From an uncultured Bacillota bacterium (GTDB lineage Bacteria > Bacillota_I > Bacilli_A > RF39 > UBA660): 64,000 nt of DNA. The stretch covers positions 1 to 64,000 of the forward strand of contig CAUAFL010000005.1 in NCBI GenBank assembly GCA_958428295.1, given 5' to 3'. The notes below the pieces were generated by a model that saw nothing but the letters and a program-made list of their open reading frames with translations, was not told the origin of the DNA and did no database searches. The position numbers were made by a program, and so were the translations under genes. This document shows positions 1-7,916 of this stretch, piece after piece; positions within the stretch are counted from its first letter, which is position 1; every line of letters starts with the position of its first letter.

Positions 1-29
1 TTTTTGTTGTCACATGTGAAAAAGAACAA

Positions 30-86
30 TTAGTTAGATAATCGTACCCCCCCCCAGGTTAACATTAGGCTATCTATCTTTTTCAC
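30..86 (-). CDS. 18-residue micro-peptide, copy 1
   Basis: A GTG-started frame encodes MKKIDSLMLTWGGVRLSN and ends in TAA. An AAAGGGG ribosome-binding site lies eight bases before the start, and an extended -10 promoter lies just upstream. A second copy at 57466-57522 matches 54 of 57 bases. The differences are GTG/ATG at the start, a synonymous Lys codon and Leu/Ile, as expected for a translated peptide. The Trp-Gly-Gly-Val codons form a run of nine G. No signal peptide or membrane helix is visible. The same bases could pair as RNA (AGATAGATAG with TTATCTAACT), so a structured RNA is the alternative. I do not recognise the family. Its terminator may be cut by the window edge. Confidence 0.6.
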   Translation of the reverse strand: MKKIDSLMLTWGGVRLSN

Positions 87-114
87 TCTGTTCACCCCTT
101 TAGGTTATATCACT

Positions 115-143
115 AGTATAACAAAGATATTTTTCATTTTCAA
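115..143 (-). promoter_or_regulatory. Promoter of micro-peptide copy 1
   Basis: TTGAAA (138-143), 17-base spacer, then TATACT (115-120) preceded by TG one base away, giving an extended -10. The -35 box overlaps the last codons of the upstream gene, so the micro-gene has its own promoter. Confidence 0.75.
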
Positions 144-856
144 GAATTAACCGTAAAAAGAAAATCTTCTAAACGATAAAATTCTTCTTCTTGCTCTTCG
201 GAAAAAGCCATAAAAGAATGATAGAAGGTTAATTGATTATTTTTGACAAATAAGTGACTTTCTTCACTTTCTGTTGATAGTTGACGACGACTTGCAAAAC
301 ATTCATAATTACAATCACTAGGATTTAAATAGCCACTGTCTACTTCCTTTTGATAATATTCTTGCATGGCTTTGGAAAAACTATTGCTGATCATCGTTTC
401 TGTACTATTAAAGTTTTCTAGTAGCTGACTTCTTGGAATAATAGCTCCATTATCAAGACTAAAAGTATATGTATCAAAAGTAGGATAAGGGTATCCTTCA
501 CTATCGGTATGATTCGTAATGAGCACTAAAGAAAGGTAATCATCATTGAGACTATAATCAAACGTATACTGTTCTTCTCCCTTTTCAATAATACTGTTAT
601 ATTCTTGTTTTATGGTTTTATTTAAATCTTTTGCTGTTGGTGTATTAATATTAATATACGGTAATCGAGAAATAATAGAGGTTCCTTGAATGGTATAACT
701 TGATACCTCATAAATATAAGGCTGATCTTTCACAATTTTTAAAGCATTTTGAGCATTTTGGATCAAATTGATAACAACTAAAGAAATTAGTAACGCAAAA
801 ACAATGAGAGAGGCAATCAAAAGCCATTTTTTTGTCTGTTGTTTTTCATCCATCAT
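140..856 (-). CDS. Membrane-anchored extracytoplasmic protein, DUF4163/DUF3298-like
   Basis: This 238-residue protein has a basic cytoplasmic start, one membrane helix (about residues 10-32) and an outside domain. The order YEVSSY..., LPYINI..., then a TFSLDNG strand resembles the RsiV/PdaC-type DUF4163-DUF3298 fold (inference from pattern). It is a clear paralogue of the protein at 3242-3988: both share PYINI, the TYTFSL strand, a YYQ(K/Q)E helix and a conserved C-x-Y-x-C motif near residue 185. It is the last gene of the envelope operon starting near 7690. In related proteins this domain binds cell-wall sugars or acts as a sensor; nothing here fixes the ligand. Confidence 0.6.
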   Translation of the reverse strand: MMDEKQQTKKWLLIASLIVFALLISLVVINLIQNAQNALKIVKDQPYIYEVSSYTIQGTSIISRLPYININTPTAKDLNKTIKQEYNSIIEKGEEQYTFDYSLNDDYLSLVLITNHTDSEGYPYPTFDTYTFSLDNGAIIPRSQLLENFNSTETMISNSFSKAMQEYYQKEVDSGYLNPSDCNYECFASRRQLSTESEESHLFVKNNQLTFYHSFMAFSEEQEEEFYRLEDFLFTVNS

Positions 857-866
857 ACACTTTCAC

Positions 867-1283
867 CTACCTTTGCTCCGGATTAAAGTTTGTATCGTCG
901 GAGGCCAATTCCTCTTCATCAATCTGTCGTTTTGGAATTTGCCATACTTTTACTTCTTCTGTTGCTATATTAATACTAAATTGATAGGTATAACCATTAT
1001 TATCAACCAGACGTCCTTGATATTGATTATTTTCTAAACGATTGCTGGAAGATAGGTAGGTGAGATTTTCCTCCCGTAAATAATAAGGATAGTATGCCTC
1101 CATTAAGTTTTGATTTAATTTTTTTTGATTAGCTTCCGTTAAAGTCGGCATTACTTTTTTTAACTCTTTAATAGGCGTTAGCAAAGATGTTTGCAATTGA
1201 AAGAAAAGATAGATGCCAAGCGCTATTACTAATAATATAGCTACAAGAATTAAGGGCCAAGTTTTTTTTATATTTTTTCTCAC
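867..1283 (-). CDS. Small membrane-anchored protein of unknown function
   Basis: The product has 138 residues, a short basic N-terminus, one hydrophobic helix at about residues 9-29 and a polar outside domain. A YPYYLREENLTYL stretch is followed by a beta-rich part ending acidic. Its start overlaps the stop of the C39-like gene by one base, and the next gene begins ten bases after its stop, so it belongs to the envelope operon. I do not recognise a family. The context suggests it works with the neighbouring wall enzymes (inference). Confidence 0.55.
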   Translation of the reverse strand: MRKNIKKTWPLILVAILLVIALGIYLFFQLQTSLLTPIKELKKVMPTLTEANQKKLNQNLMEAYYPYYLREENLTYLSSSNRLENNQYQGRLVDNNGYTYQFSINIATEEVKVWQIPKRQIDEEELASDDTNFNPEQR

Positions 1284-2275
1284 TAACGCATGGCTCCTTT
1301 CTTCTTTTGGGGAAAGATCCAGTAAATGGCGGCGGTACTATTAATTTCTGTATTCATATCAAAAGCTCGCGTGTTATAGTTTTTTCCTAAGGCATTTAGT
1401 TTATTAGGATCATTCACTAATACTTTGCCAGATTTATCAACACCACGTAACACAATGATATGACCACCTGAGGTAAATAACCCCGGTCTTTGAGAACACA
1501 TAACAGGTTGATTATTACGAAGAGCACGTAGTACCTGCTCAGCAGAATTGGTAGGGGTTACCGTTCCTAAATTGTAGTGATCCGCTAACGCTTTGGGAAA
1601 TTCCCAACTCATTCCTTGATTATAAACATAATAAGCACGAGACCAACTGCCAATAATGTCTCTTGGGGTAAGCGTTTTACCAGTTAAATAAGAAGCAACC
1701 ATCGCTCCTGATGTGAAACCACACCCGGAACTAGCAATGGTCTTGTCGCCGGATAAGACAACATCGGCATAATCTCCTTGATAATAACTAGGAATTGGCA
1801 TCCCACCTTTTGGGGCCGAAGAAGTATCGCTATCATTGGTAGTACTTTGATTGTTTTTTCTTTGTTGTTTATATTTTTTTAATTGGCTTAAATTCCCCAT
1901 TAGTGTACTATTGCCGCCTGTTTGGGGAATTCCTTCCGTATAAACGGCTTCTGTTGTTTTTTTATTAATTTCTTCAGCAGTCTGCCAACATGTTGTAAAA
2001 TTAAAACTATTGTCCGGAAGCCAGTTCATCACTAAGTTTACGAGAGTTGGTAAAAAGAAAATAAGGACCGCCGCTAGTACCTTTAATAAAATAGGTTTGG
2101 GACCATTTTTGCGATCGGGGTTAGTTACTAAGGTAAAAAGAGAAAAGGCAATGGAGATGATCAATAAAATAGGGACAATGATACAAATGATGGTAAATAC
2201 CTGTTTCACAACAACTAAAATGCCGGCTAAAGCATAATCGGTACAAACAGTGGTGATGTTTTCTAATATTTGCAT
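1283..2275 (-). CDS. Two-helix TrbC/VirB2-like domain fused to C39-like cysteine peptidase
   Basis: Residues 1-105 carry two membrane helices (about 15-47 and 63-88) with a basic loop between them, flanked outside by a Cys near residue 10 and another near 98. A variable linker with the motif LMGNL follows. The C-terminal 170 residues look like a Peptidase_C39_2 papain-fold domain: SSGCGF (Cys near 185), GGHIIVLRG (His near 270) and VNDPN. The N-terminal module and LMGNL linker are shared with the genes at 2300 and 3985, where the outside domain is NlpC/P60 instead. C39-type domains cleave peptides after double-Gly or act on wall peptides. The substrate here is unknown. Confidence 0.7.
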   Translation of the reverse strand: MQILENITTVCTDYALAGILVVVKQVFTIICIIVPILLIISIAFSLFTLVTNPDRKNGPKPILLKVLAAVLIFFLPTLVNLVMNWLPDNSFNFTTCWQTAEEINKKTTEAVYTEGIPQTGGNSTLMGNLSQLKKYKQQRKNNQSTTNDSDTSSAPKGGMPIPSYYQGDYADVVLSGDKTIASSGCGFTSGAMVASYLTGKTLTPRDIIGSWSRAYYVYNQGMSWEFPKALADHYNLGTVTPTNSAEQVLRALRNNQPVMCSQRPGLFTSGGHIIVLRGVDKSGKVLVNDPNKLNALGKNYNTRAFDMNTEINSTAAIYWIFPQKKKGAMR

Positions 2276-2299
2276 TGACTTTGCTCCTTTCTATGTTCC

Positions 2300-3223
2300 T
2301 TATAAAACTCGTCGAATAGAAAATTCTCCATTATAGTGCACATCCGTTCCTTGAACAATTCCTGTTAAGGTATTTTGGGCGTGGACAATTTTATTATCTC
2401 CCATATAAATGCCAATATGACCAGTGTAAATAATTAGGTCCCCTGGTTGGGCTTTGTTAATATTTTCTACGGCTTGTCCTTTGCTTAAGAATGAGGTGTT
2501 ATCTCCACCATCATAAGTGATACCGGCATACTTTTGAAGAATGAGCCCCACAAAGGCCGAACAATCAACGCCATGAACCGGACTTTGTGTCATATAGTAG
2601 TCAATGCCAAGAGAGGGATTTTCATGGCCGCCATTCCAAAGATAAGGACCGCCAACATATTCCATAGCGCCATTTAACACCTTAGCGGCTTTTGTTGATC
2701 CTTTATAAACCGGAATGCGACTTTGATAGCGATTAAACTTGGTCGTTTTAATATATAACCTTTTTAAGTCGGATTCATCTTCTTTAGGACTCTCATCTTT
2801 TGTTTCATTTTTATTTTTACTAGCATGCTTACGCAGTTTAGAAAGATTGCCCATCAAACCAGCATTTGGTGCTGAAATTCCTTCTTTATATTTAGCGTTT
2901 TCTAAAGATTTAGAGGTGGTGACAGCTTCTTGTAAACAGACAATAACATCTAGCTGATCATCAGGCAACCAATTAATGACTACCGTTATTAAACGAGGTA
3001 GAAAAAAGATAACAACCGCTGCTGCTACTTTTAACAACATCTTTTTCAGACCATTCTTTTGATCAGGATTAGTCATCATTGACACTAAGGATAAAGCTAG
3101 AGAAATAATCAAAAGAATGGGAACGATAAGACAGATCACTTTCAGCACTTGGTAAATAATACTTAAAGCACCAGCTAAAGCATAATCGGTGCAGACCTGA
3201 TTAAGGTTATCTAAAATAAACAT
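2300..3223 (-). CDS. Two-helix TrbC/VirB2-like domain fused to NlpC/P60 hydrolase
   Basis: I place the start at 3223, giving 307 residues, because AAGGGAAG lies eight bases before this ATG and the paralogues align there. The N-terminus has a Cys (VCTDYALAG), two membrane helices with a basic TNPDQK loop and a second Cys after helix 2. The LMGNL motif follows. The C-terminal 130 residues form an NlpC/P60 domain with the catalytic Cys in HGVDCSAF, His in YTGHIGIYMG and a third polar site in KIVHAQ. Such enzymes cut D-Glu-diamino acid bonds in peptidoglycan stem peptides. The topology puts the hydrolase outside the membrane. Sister of the gene at 3985-4989. Confidence 0.85.
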   Translation of the reverse strand: MFILDNLNQVCTDYALAGALSIIYQVLKVICLIVPILLIISLALSLVSMMTNPDQKNGLKKMLLKVAAAVVIFFLPRLITVVINWLPDDQLDVIVCLQEAVTTSKSLENAKYKEGISAPNAGLMGNLSKLRKHASKNKNETKDESPKEDESDLKRLYIKTTKFNRYQSRIPVYKGSTKAAKVLNGAMEYVGGPYLWNGGHENPSLGIDYYMTQSPVHGVDCSAFVGLILQKYAGITYDGGDNTSFLSKGQAVENINKAQPGDLIIYTGHIGIYMGDNKIVHAQNTLTGIVQGTDVHYNGEFSIRRVL

Positions 3224-3241
3224 TGCTGTCACTTCCCTTTT

Positions 3242-3988
3242 CTATCTTATTTCAAATAAGAAATCTTCATTTTTCTCTTGATAAAAACTTTCCTCACCCA
3301 TGACTGTAAACACAATAAATGGGCGGTAATATTTTAAGGTATCATTATCGACAAATAGATGAAGATTTTGTTGGTAGTCGGTTGCATTTCGTACTTTTAA
3401 GAAACACTGATAATCACACTCTTTTTCATACATAAAACCAGCCTTAATTTCTTGTTGATAATAGTTTTTCATCTCTTTTTCAAAACTAGCAGCAATTTTT
3501 TCTTTCGTAGTTTTAAAAGTCGTTAGTAATTCACTATCACTTACTAATTGACCAGTAGCAAGAGAAAAAGTATAGGTTTGAATACTGGTTTCAGGATAAG
3601 GTGTCATCTCCGGTAATGTATTGGTCAAAAGAGCAAGAGAAACATATTTTTCGCCGGCACTATACGTATAGGTAAACTGGGTATCGGTTCGTTCTTTCAT
3701 TTGTTGGTAGATATCTTCTAATTGACTATTTAGTTCTTTTGCTTCCGTACTATTTATATTAATATAGGGAAGTTCGGTATAAACCCCAGAATCGGCTATT
3801 TCAATAGAGTTCTTACTATACACATAGCTTTTGTCATTTTCTATTTTACCAATTGTCTTTTCTTCTTTCGTAGTATGATCACTACGGTTTGCTAAGAAGG
3901 CATTCGCCAGGAATAGAACTGCTATTATTCCTACGGCGATAAGGCCATATTTAATTAATTTTTTTCTTTGTTCCACATCTTCTATCAT
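3242..3988 (-). CDS. Membrane-anchored extracytoplasmic protein, paralogue of 140-856
   Basis: This 248-residue protein has one N-terminal membrane helix (about residues 12-32) and an outside domain aligning with the 140-856 protein along its length. Shared features are LPYINI, the QTYTFSL strand, LLTTFK/LLENFN, the NYYQQE helix and the C-x-Y-x-C motif (CDYQC). The layout resembles DUF4163/DUF3298 domains. Its ATG overlaps the stop of the NlpC gene upstream as ATGA, implying coupled translation. The operon thus alternates hydrolase and DUF-like partner twice, suggesting paired function (inference). Confidence 0.6.
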   Translation of the reverse strand: MIEDVEQRKKLIKYGLIAVGIIAVLFLANAFLANRSDHTTKEEKTIGKIENDKSYVYSKNSIEIADSGVYTELPYININSTEAKELNSQLEDIYQQMKERTDTQFTYTYSAGEKYVSLALLTNTLPEMTPYPETSIQTYTFSLATGQLVSDSELLTTFKTTKEKIAASFEKEMKNYYQQEIKAGFMYEKECDYQCFLKVRNATDYQQNLHLFVDNDTLKYYRPFIVFTVMGEESFYQEKNEDFLFEIR

Positions 3989-4989
3989 AGTACTCTCCTT
4001 ATTGCCACAATTTTTCCCTCATGAGGAACAGATACATTCGTTCCCTGAACAACTCGGCCATTATAATTTTCTCCCGTAGCATGGACAATTTTGTTATTGC
4101 CCATATAAATCGCAACGTGCCCATCATAGCAAATGATGTCCCCCGCTTTCGCTTTTTTTAAGCTACTTACTTTTTCGCCGACTGTCCGAAAACTACTAGA
4201 AGTCATCCAGCCATTTTCAAATTTAATCTTTGCATATTGAGTATAGATAATACGGACAAATCCAGAGCAGTCCACCCCTTTATTATTATTTTTTTTAAGC
4301 AAGGATTCCATGGTTTTCTCTCCAGCATGACCCCCACCCCACCAGTAAGGAACACCTACATATTTCATTGCGCCATTTAAAACTTTGGCCGCTTTGCTAG
4401 TGCCAGCATAGTGCGGTACTTTTTGACCATAGTCATTGGTATACTTTTTGTCAACTCTTAACGTAGCTTGACTAAGTGCATTGCCCTCACTGCTATCATT
4501 TTCTTCCTTATTATCATGATTGATATTGTTATTAGTAGTGTTTTTTTCACTTTCTTCACTGGCCTTATCAGAGACGTTCTTACCATAATTTCGAAGCATT
4601 GCCAAGTTACCCATTAATGTTTGATTACGATCGGAACCAATGCCCGATGTATACTGGACTTTTTCATTACTAGCATTTTTGCGGGCAGCGGACTTTAAGC
4701 AAGCAATGATATCCAAATCGGAATCGGGTAGTAAACCAATAGTCATATTCATAATTGCTGGTAAGAAAAAGATAACAAGAGCCGCAGCAATTTTTTGCAG
4801 AATTTTTTTATTTGCTTTTTTATCATCAGGAGTAGTTACTTTTCCTAGTAAGGAAATTGTTACCGATAGGATTAGAAGGATGGGGACAATGATACAAATA
4901 ATGGTAAATACCTTGCTGACAATACTTAAGGCATTGGCAATTCCATAATCGGCACAGACATTCGTAACATCTTCTAAAATAAATAGCAT
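3985..4989 (-). CDS. Two-helix TrbC/VirB2-like domain fused to NlpC/P60 hydrolase
   Basis: The 334-residue product starts with a Cys-containing segment (VCADYGIAN) and two membrane helices with a basic TTPDDKK loop. A second Cys (IIACLK), the LMGNL motif and a low-complexity Ser/Asn/Glu linker follow. The C-terminal NlpC/P60 domain has the catalytic Cys in KGVDCSGF (near 239), His in YDGHVAIYMG (near 291) and KIVHATG. It is probably a peptidoglycan stem-peptide hydrolase tethered outside the membrane. It is first of the six envelope genes and lies 13 bases after the O-methyltransferase gene. Confidence 0.85.
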   Translation of the reverse strand: MLFILEDVTNVCADYGIANALSIVSKVFTIICIIVPILLILSVTISLLGKVTTPDDKKANKKILQKIAAALVIFFLPAIMNMTIGLLPDSDLDIIACLKSAARKNASNEKVQYTSGIGSDRNQTLMGNLAMLRNYGKNVSDKASEESEKNTTNNNINHDNKEENDSSEGNALSQATLRVDKKYTNDYGQKVPHYAGTSKAAKVLNGAMKYVGVPYWWGGGHAGEKTMESLLKKNNNKGVDCSGFVRIIYTQYAKIKFENGWMTSSSFRTVGEKVSSLKKAKAGDIICYDGHVAIYMGNNKIVHATGENYNGRVVQGTNVSVPHEGKIVAIRRVL

Positions 4990-5002
4990 GAATACTTCCT
5001 CC

Positions 5003-5602
5003 TTATGTTTTTTTCTGACTCACAGATAAGCCATCTCCTACTGGCAAAATCTTAGTTTCATATTGTTCATTATTTTTTAAAAAGGCAAGATAGTTGTTGA
5101 TTTTTCGAACAATTCCACGAACATTACGGCTACTAATTTCTTTTTCATTTTTAAAAACTAAGCCATGAAAATAAATATTATCCGTAATAATAAAACCTTG
5201 AGATTGCAAGTTCTTCTCAAATAATTCAAAGAATTTAATATTTTGCCCTTTTGCTGCATCAATGAAAATCAACTCGAAGGTATCTTCTAATTTCACAGTT
5301 AAAGCATCCTTAAAGATAATTGTAATTCGGTCTTCCAACCCCATTTTCTTGACATTTTTAACTGCTTCTAAGTAGCGTTTTTCATCACGCTCAATCGTTG
5401 TTATTTCTATTTCTTTATCAGTTACTGCCATTCTGATGGCCGAATAACCAACTGCGGTTCCAATTTCTAAGATTTTTTTAATTTGATGTTTAATTAGGAA
5501 GGTCGTAAGATAATCAAGACTTTCCTCTTCCATAATCGGTACTTTATTTGCTAGTGCTTCTTCTTTAATTCTTTTAAGCACGGAATAACGATCTTCTACC
5601 AT
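5003..5602 (-). CDS. SAM-dependent O-methyltransferase, YrrM family
   Basis: The product is a class I methyltransferase of about 199 residues. Motif I is ILEIGTAVGYSAIRMA, followed by an acidic ITTIERDEKRY strand, FELIFIDAAKGQ and IITDNIYFHG, as in the O-methyltransferase family 3 (YrrM, caffeoyl-CoA OMT relatives). The in-frame ATG at 5602 follows GGGGA and suits better than a TTG two codons earlier. The start overlaps the end of mltG, the same order as yrrL-yrrM in Bacillus. The physiological substrate of YrrM is uncertain. Confidence 0.88.
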   Translation of the reverse strand: MVEDRYSVLKRIKEEALANKVPIMEEESLDYLTTFLIKHQIKKILEIGTAVGYSAIRMAVTDKEIEITTIERDEKRYLEAVKNVKKMGLEDRITIIFKDALTVKLEDTFELIFIDAAKGQNIKFFELFEKNLQSQGFIITDNIYFHGLVFKNEKEISSRNVRGIVRKINNYLAFLKNNEQYETKILPVGDGLSVSQKKT

Positions 5603-6675
5603 ATCCAATCCCCATTTTCTTTTAATTCTTTTACTTTTTGATTATGTTGTTGTTGATTCTTAGTATAATATACCTTCCCATGTTTATCCGCAACAAAGTA
5701 CAAATTATCACTAGTTATTGGATGCAGAGCTGCTTCAATACTTTCAAAAGACGGGTTACAGATTGGTCCAATAGGAAGTTTTCCCGCCATCTGAGGACTT
5801 CTAGTATTATAAGGATTATAGGTATTGAACATCGTAGTGGTCAAATCACCAACCATCTCTTGATCAAATGCATAATAGGTAGTAACATCACTTCCTAGAT
5901 TCATTCCCCGCGCCAAGCGATTTTGAAAAACGCCGACGATTAACCTACGATCTTTTGCGGTAACTCCTTCTAATTCAGCCATACTAGCCAAGGTAATTAC
6001 CTGATGAATATTAGTTTTTTGAAGTTCCTCTTTTAGTGGGGCTAGATTTTTTTCTTCTTGTTGTAATAATGTTGTCAATACTTCTTCAACGGTTATTTCC
6101 TTATTTTTAAATTCATAGGTGTCAGGCGCTAAATATCCTTCTAAACCATAGTAAATATCTTCTTGTAAAATCGTATCCGTCAAAAACCAGTAGTTTTGAA
6201 TTAACGTCGTCAAATAAGCTTTATCTGTTACTTTATTTAAAAACTCTTCTTGCGTGATATTGGTATGTTGGGCCAAAAGTACAGCATAATCTTTTAGTCG
6301 TTTTCCTTCTTTAAAGGTAATTCTTACTGCCTCTTTGTTATAGGTAGTGCCTTTTTCCAAAGCTTTGACAATGGTCTCTAAGTTCATATTCTTTTTTAAT
6401 AAATAGGTAGAGGCTTTGATGCTTTCCACCCTATTTAATTTTAAATAAACTTTAAAGAAGAAGGGATCCTGTATTAATCCTTTTTCGTGTAATAATGTAG
6501 CAATATTAGCAGTTGACATACCACTAGGAATAACTACTTCAATGGCTGCTTGACTGTCATGGTCAACCGGACCGATTTTATATTGATAGATGCAACAAAG
6601 TGCCAGTAAAAAAATCCCTAGTACCCCTATGATTAATGCAGCTAGGCGCGCTTTACGTAATTTTCGTTTCTTCAT
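5596..6675 (-). CDS. mltG: Endolytic peptidoglycan transglycosylase MltG
   Basis: The 359-residue product has a basic tail, one membrane helix (about residues 11-32), a LysM-like part and the YceG/MltG catalytic domain. Diagnostic segments are LEGYLAPDTYEF, LASMAELEGV with the likely catalytic Glu, FQNRLARGMNLGSD and LPIGPICNPS. MltG cuts nascent glycan strands near the membrane and helps end their growth. It lies in the conserved ireB-ruvX-DUF1292-mltG order and overlaps the methyltransferase gene. Confidence 0.95.
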   Translation of the reverse strand: MKKRKLRKARLAALIIGVLGIFLLALCCIYQYKIGPVDHDSQAAIEVVIPSGMSTANIATLLHEKGLIQDPFFFKVYLKLNRVESIKASTYLLKKNMNLETIVKALEKGTTYNKEAVRITFKEGKRLKDYAVLLAQHTNITQEEFLNKVTDKAYLTTLIQNYWFLTDTILQEDIYYGLEGYLAPDTYEFKNKEITVEEVLTTLLQQEEKNLAPLKEELQKTNIHQVITLASMAELEGVTAKDRRLIVGVFQNRLARGMNLGSDVTTYYAFDQEMVGDLTTTMFNTYNPYNTRSPQMAGKLPIGPICNPSFESIEAALHPITSDNLYFVADKHGKVYYTKNQQQHNQKVKELKENGDWIW

Positions 6676-6711
6676 ACTGCCCCTTTTCCTCTATGACAAA
6701 TAGCGAGCATT

Positions 6712-7014
6712 TTATTGCTCGCTGTCTCCTGTCGTTCTTTGATCTTTTTTCTGCACTTCTTCTTGAATTGTACTTAAAATTGTCTCAATGTACTGCCATT
6801 CTTTGTCTGTTGTAATTGGCTCTAATTTTGTTGTATCACTACCAGGTGTGTAAGTGCTAGCAAATACCTGGATATTGCCATTTTCATCAAGACTATTATC
6901 CGTATAGCAAATATAACTTTTGTTTGTTTCCTCGCTATCAAATGTGAATAATACATCATAGATTTTTTCTTGTCCATTTTCATCCATTAGTTTAAACTGA
7001 TTTTTTTCTTCCAT
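6712..7014 (-). CDS. DUF1292 family protein
   Basis: A 100-residue acidic soluble protein. The N-terminal part, LMDENGQEKIYDVLFTF followed by SYICYTD and an EWQYIETIL helix, matches the DUF1292 (YrzB) family found next to ruvX and ireB in Firmicutes. Its molecular role is not known. It starts one base before the ruvX stop, so it is cotranscribed and likely translationally coupled. Confidence 0.85.
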   Translation of the reverse strand: MEEKNQFKLMDENGQEKIYDVLFTFDSEETNKSYICYTDNSLDENGNIQVFASTYTPGSDTTKLEPITTDKEWQYIETILSTIQEEVQKKDQRTTGDSEQ

Positions 7015-7015
7015 T

Positions 7016-7441
7016 TTATTTTCTCCTTCTATCTAAAAACTGTTGTAATATAATTGTAGCCGCTACGGCATCAATAACCTCTTTCCGGTTTTTTCTACGC
7101 ATATTGAAAGCAATTAAGGTCTGTTCTGCTTCTCTAGTAGAGAGCCGTTCATCTTCTAAAAAGACGGGTAACTGTACGGTCTTTTCAAGTGTTTCTTTAA
7201 ATTGTTCAGTGGCCTGTGCGCGAAAGCCAATACTATTGTTCATATTCTTAGGATATCCTAAGACAAGGGCTTCTACTTGTTCTTGGGTAATGATTTCTTG
7301 AATCAAGGCAAGGCAACTTTCTGGGTTATTTTCATGTCTTAATACTCGATAACTACTTGCTAACATGCCGCTTTTATCACTTAACGATAGACCAATGGTT
7401 TTCGTGCCCAAATCAAGGCCTAAGTAACGTTTATAGTCCAT
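7016..7441 (-). CDS. ruvX: YqgF/RuvX RNase H-fold nuclease
   Basis: The 141-residue product has the family N-terminus YLGLDLGTKTIGLSLSD with the first metal-binding Asp. It also has LVLGYPKNMN, FLEDERLSTREAE and a late Asp in VIDAVAATIILQQFL. Family members are resolvase-like nucleases linked to 16S rRNA 5'-end processing and possibly Holliday junctions. It sits between ireB (two-base gap) and the DUF1292 gene. Confidence 0.93.
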   Translation of the reverse strand: MDYKRYLGLDLGTKTIGLSLSDKSGMLASSYRVLRHENNPESCLALIQEIITQEQVEALVLGYPKNMNNSIGFRAQATEQFKETLEKTVQLPVFLEDERLSTREAEQTLIAFNMRRKNRKEVIDAVAATIILQQFLDRRRK

Positions 7442-7443
7442 GA

Positions 7444-7689
7444 TTATCTAAGAAAATCCGTCAGTAATACTTCCATAATTTTACTGCGATCTAACCGTTG
7501 CATTTTTACCCGGGCTTCTTGATAGCTTGAAATATACCCTAAATCACCACTGATCAAATAACCAACAATTTGATTGATAGGGTTATAGCCACGCTCATTT
7601 AGCGATTGATATACCTCTTTTAATACTTGGTGAACTTCTTTTGCTTTAGAATTTTCTAGTTCAAAGAGCATTGTTTTATCATTGTCCAT
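7444..7689 (-). CDS. ireB: IreB family regulatory phosphoprotein
   Basis: The 81-residue product matches the IreB/YrzL (DUF965) family in length and in the segments VYQSLNERGYNPINQIVGYLISGDLGYI and ARVKMQRLDRSKIMEVLL. In Enterococcus, IreB is a target of the Ser/Thr kinase IreK and affects cephalosporin tolerance. A Thr near residue 5 could be phosphorylated (inference). It is first in the operon, with a strong SD and the promoter at 7719-7747. Confidence 0.93.
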   Translation of the reverse strand: MDNDKTMLFELENSKAKEVHQVLKEVYQSLNERGYNPINQIVGYLISGDLGYISSYQEARVKMQRLDRSKIMEVLLTDFLR

Positions 7690-7718
7690 CTTATCACCTC
7701 ACTACAATTACTATTATT

Positions 7719-7747
7719 ATCATAGCATCTTTTCCTTAGCAGTTCAA
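7719..7747 (-). promoter_or_regulatory. Promoter of the ireB-ruvX-mltG envelope operon
   Basis: TTGAAC (7742-7747), 17-base spacer, TATGAT (7719-7724), about 30 bases before ireB. No strong terminator was seen between here and 140, so it may drive all eleven genes. The rest of 7690-7916 shows nothing beyond the terminator at 7864-7887. Confidence 0.7.
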
Positions 7748-7863
7748 GCAAAATCAAAAGACACATGACGCAAAGCTCATAAAAGACGTCTCACCATATT
7801 TAGAACTAGCAATAATTGTTAATGGACTCTTGTCACAGGATAATTCAAGACTTATTGAAACAT

Positions 7864-7887
7864 AAAAAAACATCTAAAAACTAGATG
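7864..7887 (-). terminator. Terminator after the rhomboid gene
   Basis: Leftward hairpin CATCTA/TAGATG with a five-base loop, followed by seven T. It ends the dnaE-lspA-rluD-rhomboid unit. Confidence 0.8.
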
Positions 7888-7916
7888 AATTTTCTTAAGG
7901 TAACGCATGGATTCTT

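Noticed and set aside
1283..4989. A complete type IV secretion locus
   Set aside because: Only the TrbC/VirB2-like head is present; no VirB4, VirD4 or VirB6-like gene is in the window.
7747..7863. tRNA or riboswitch in the gap before the rhomboid terminator
   Set aside because: No cloverleaf or conserved riboswitch core could be folded by eye; only short chance inverted repeats.
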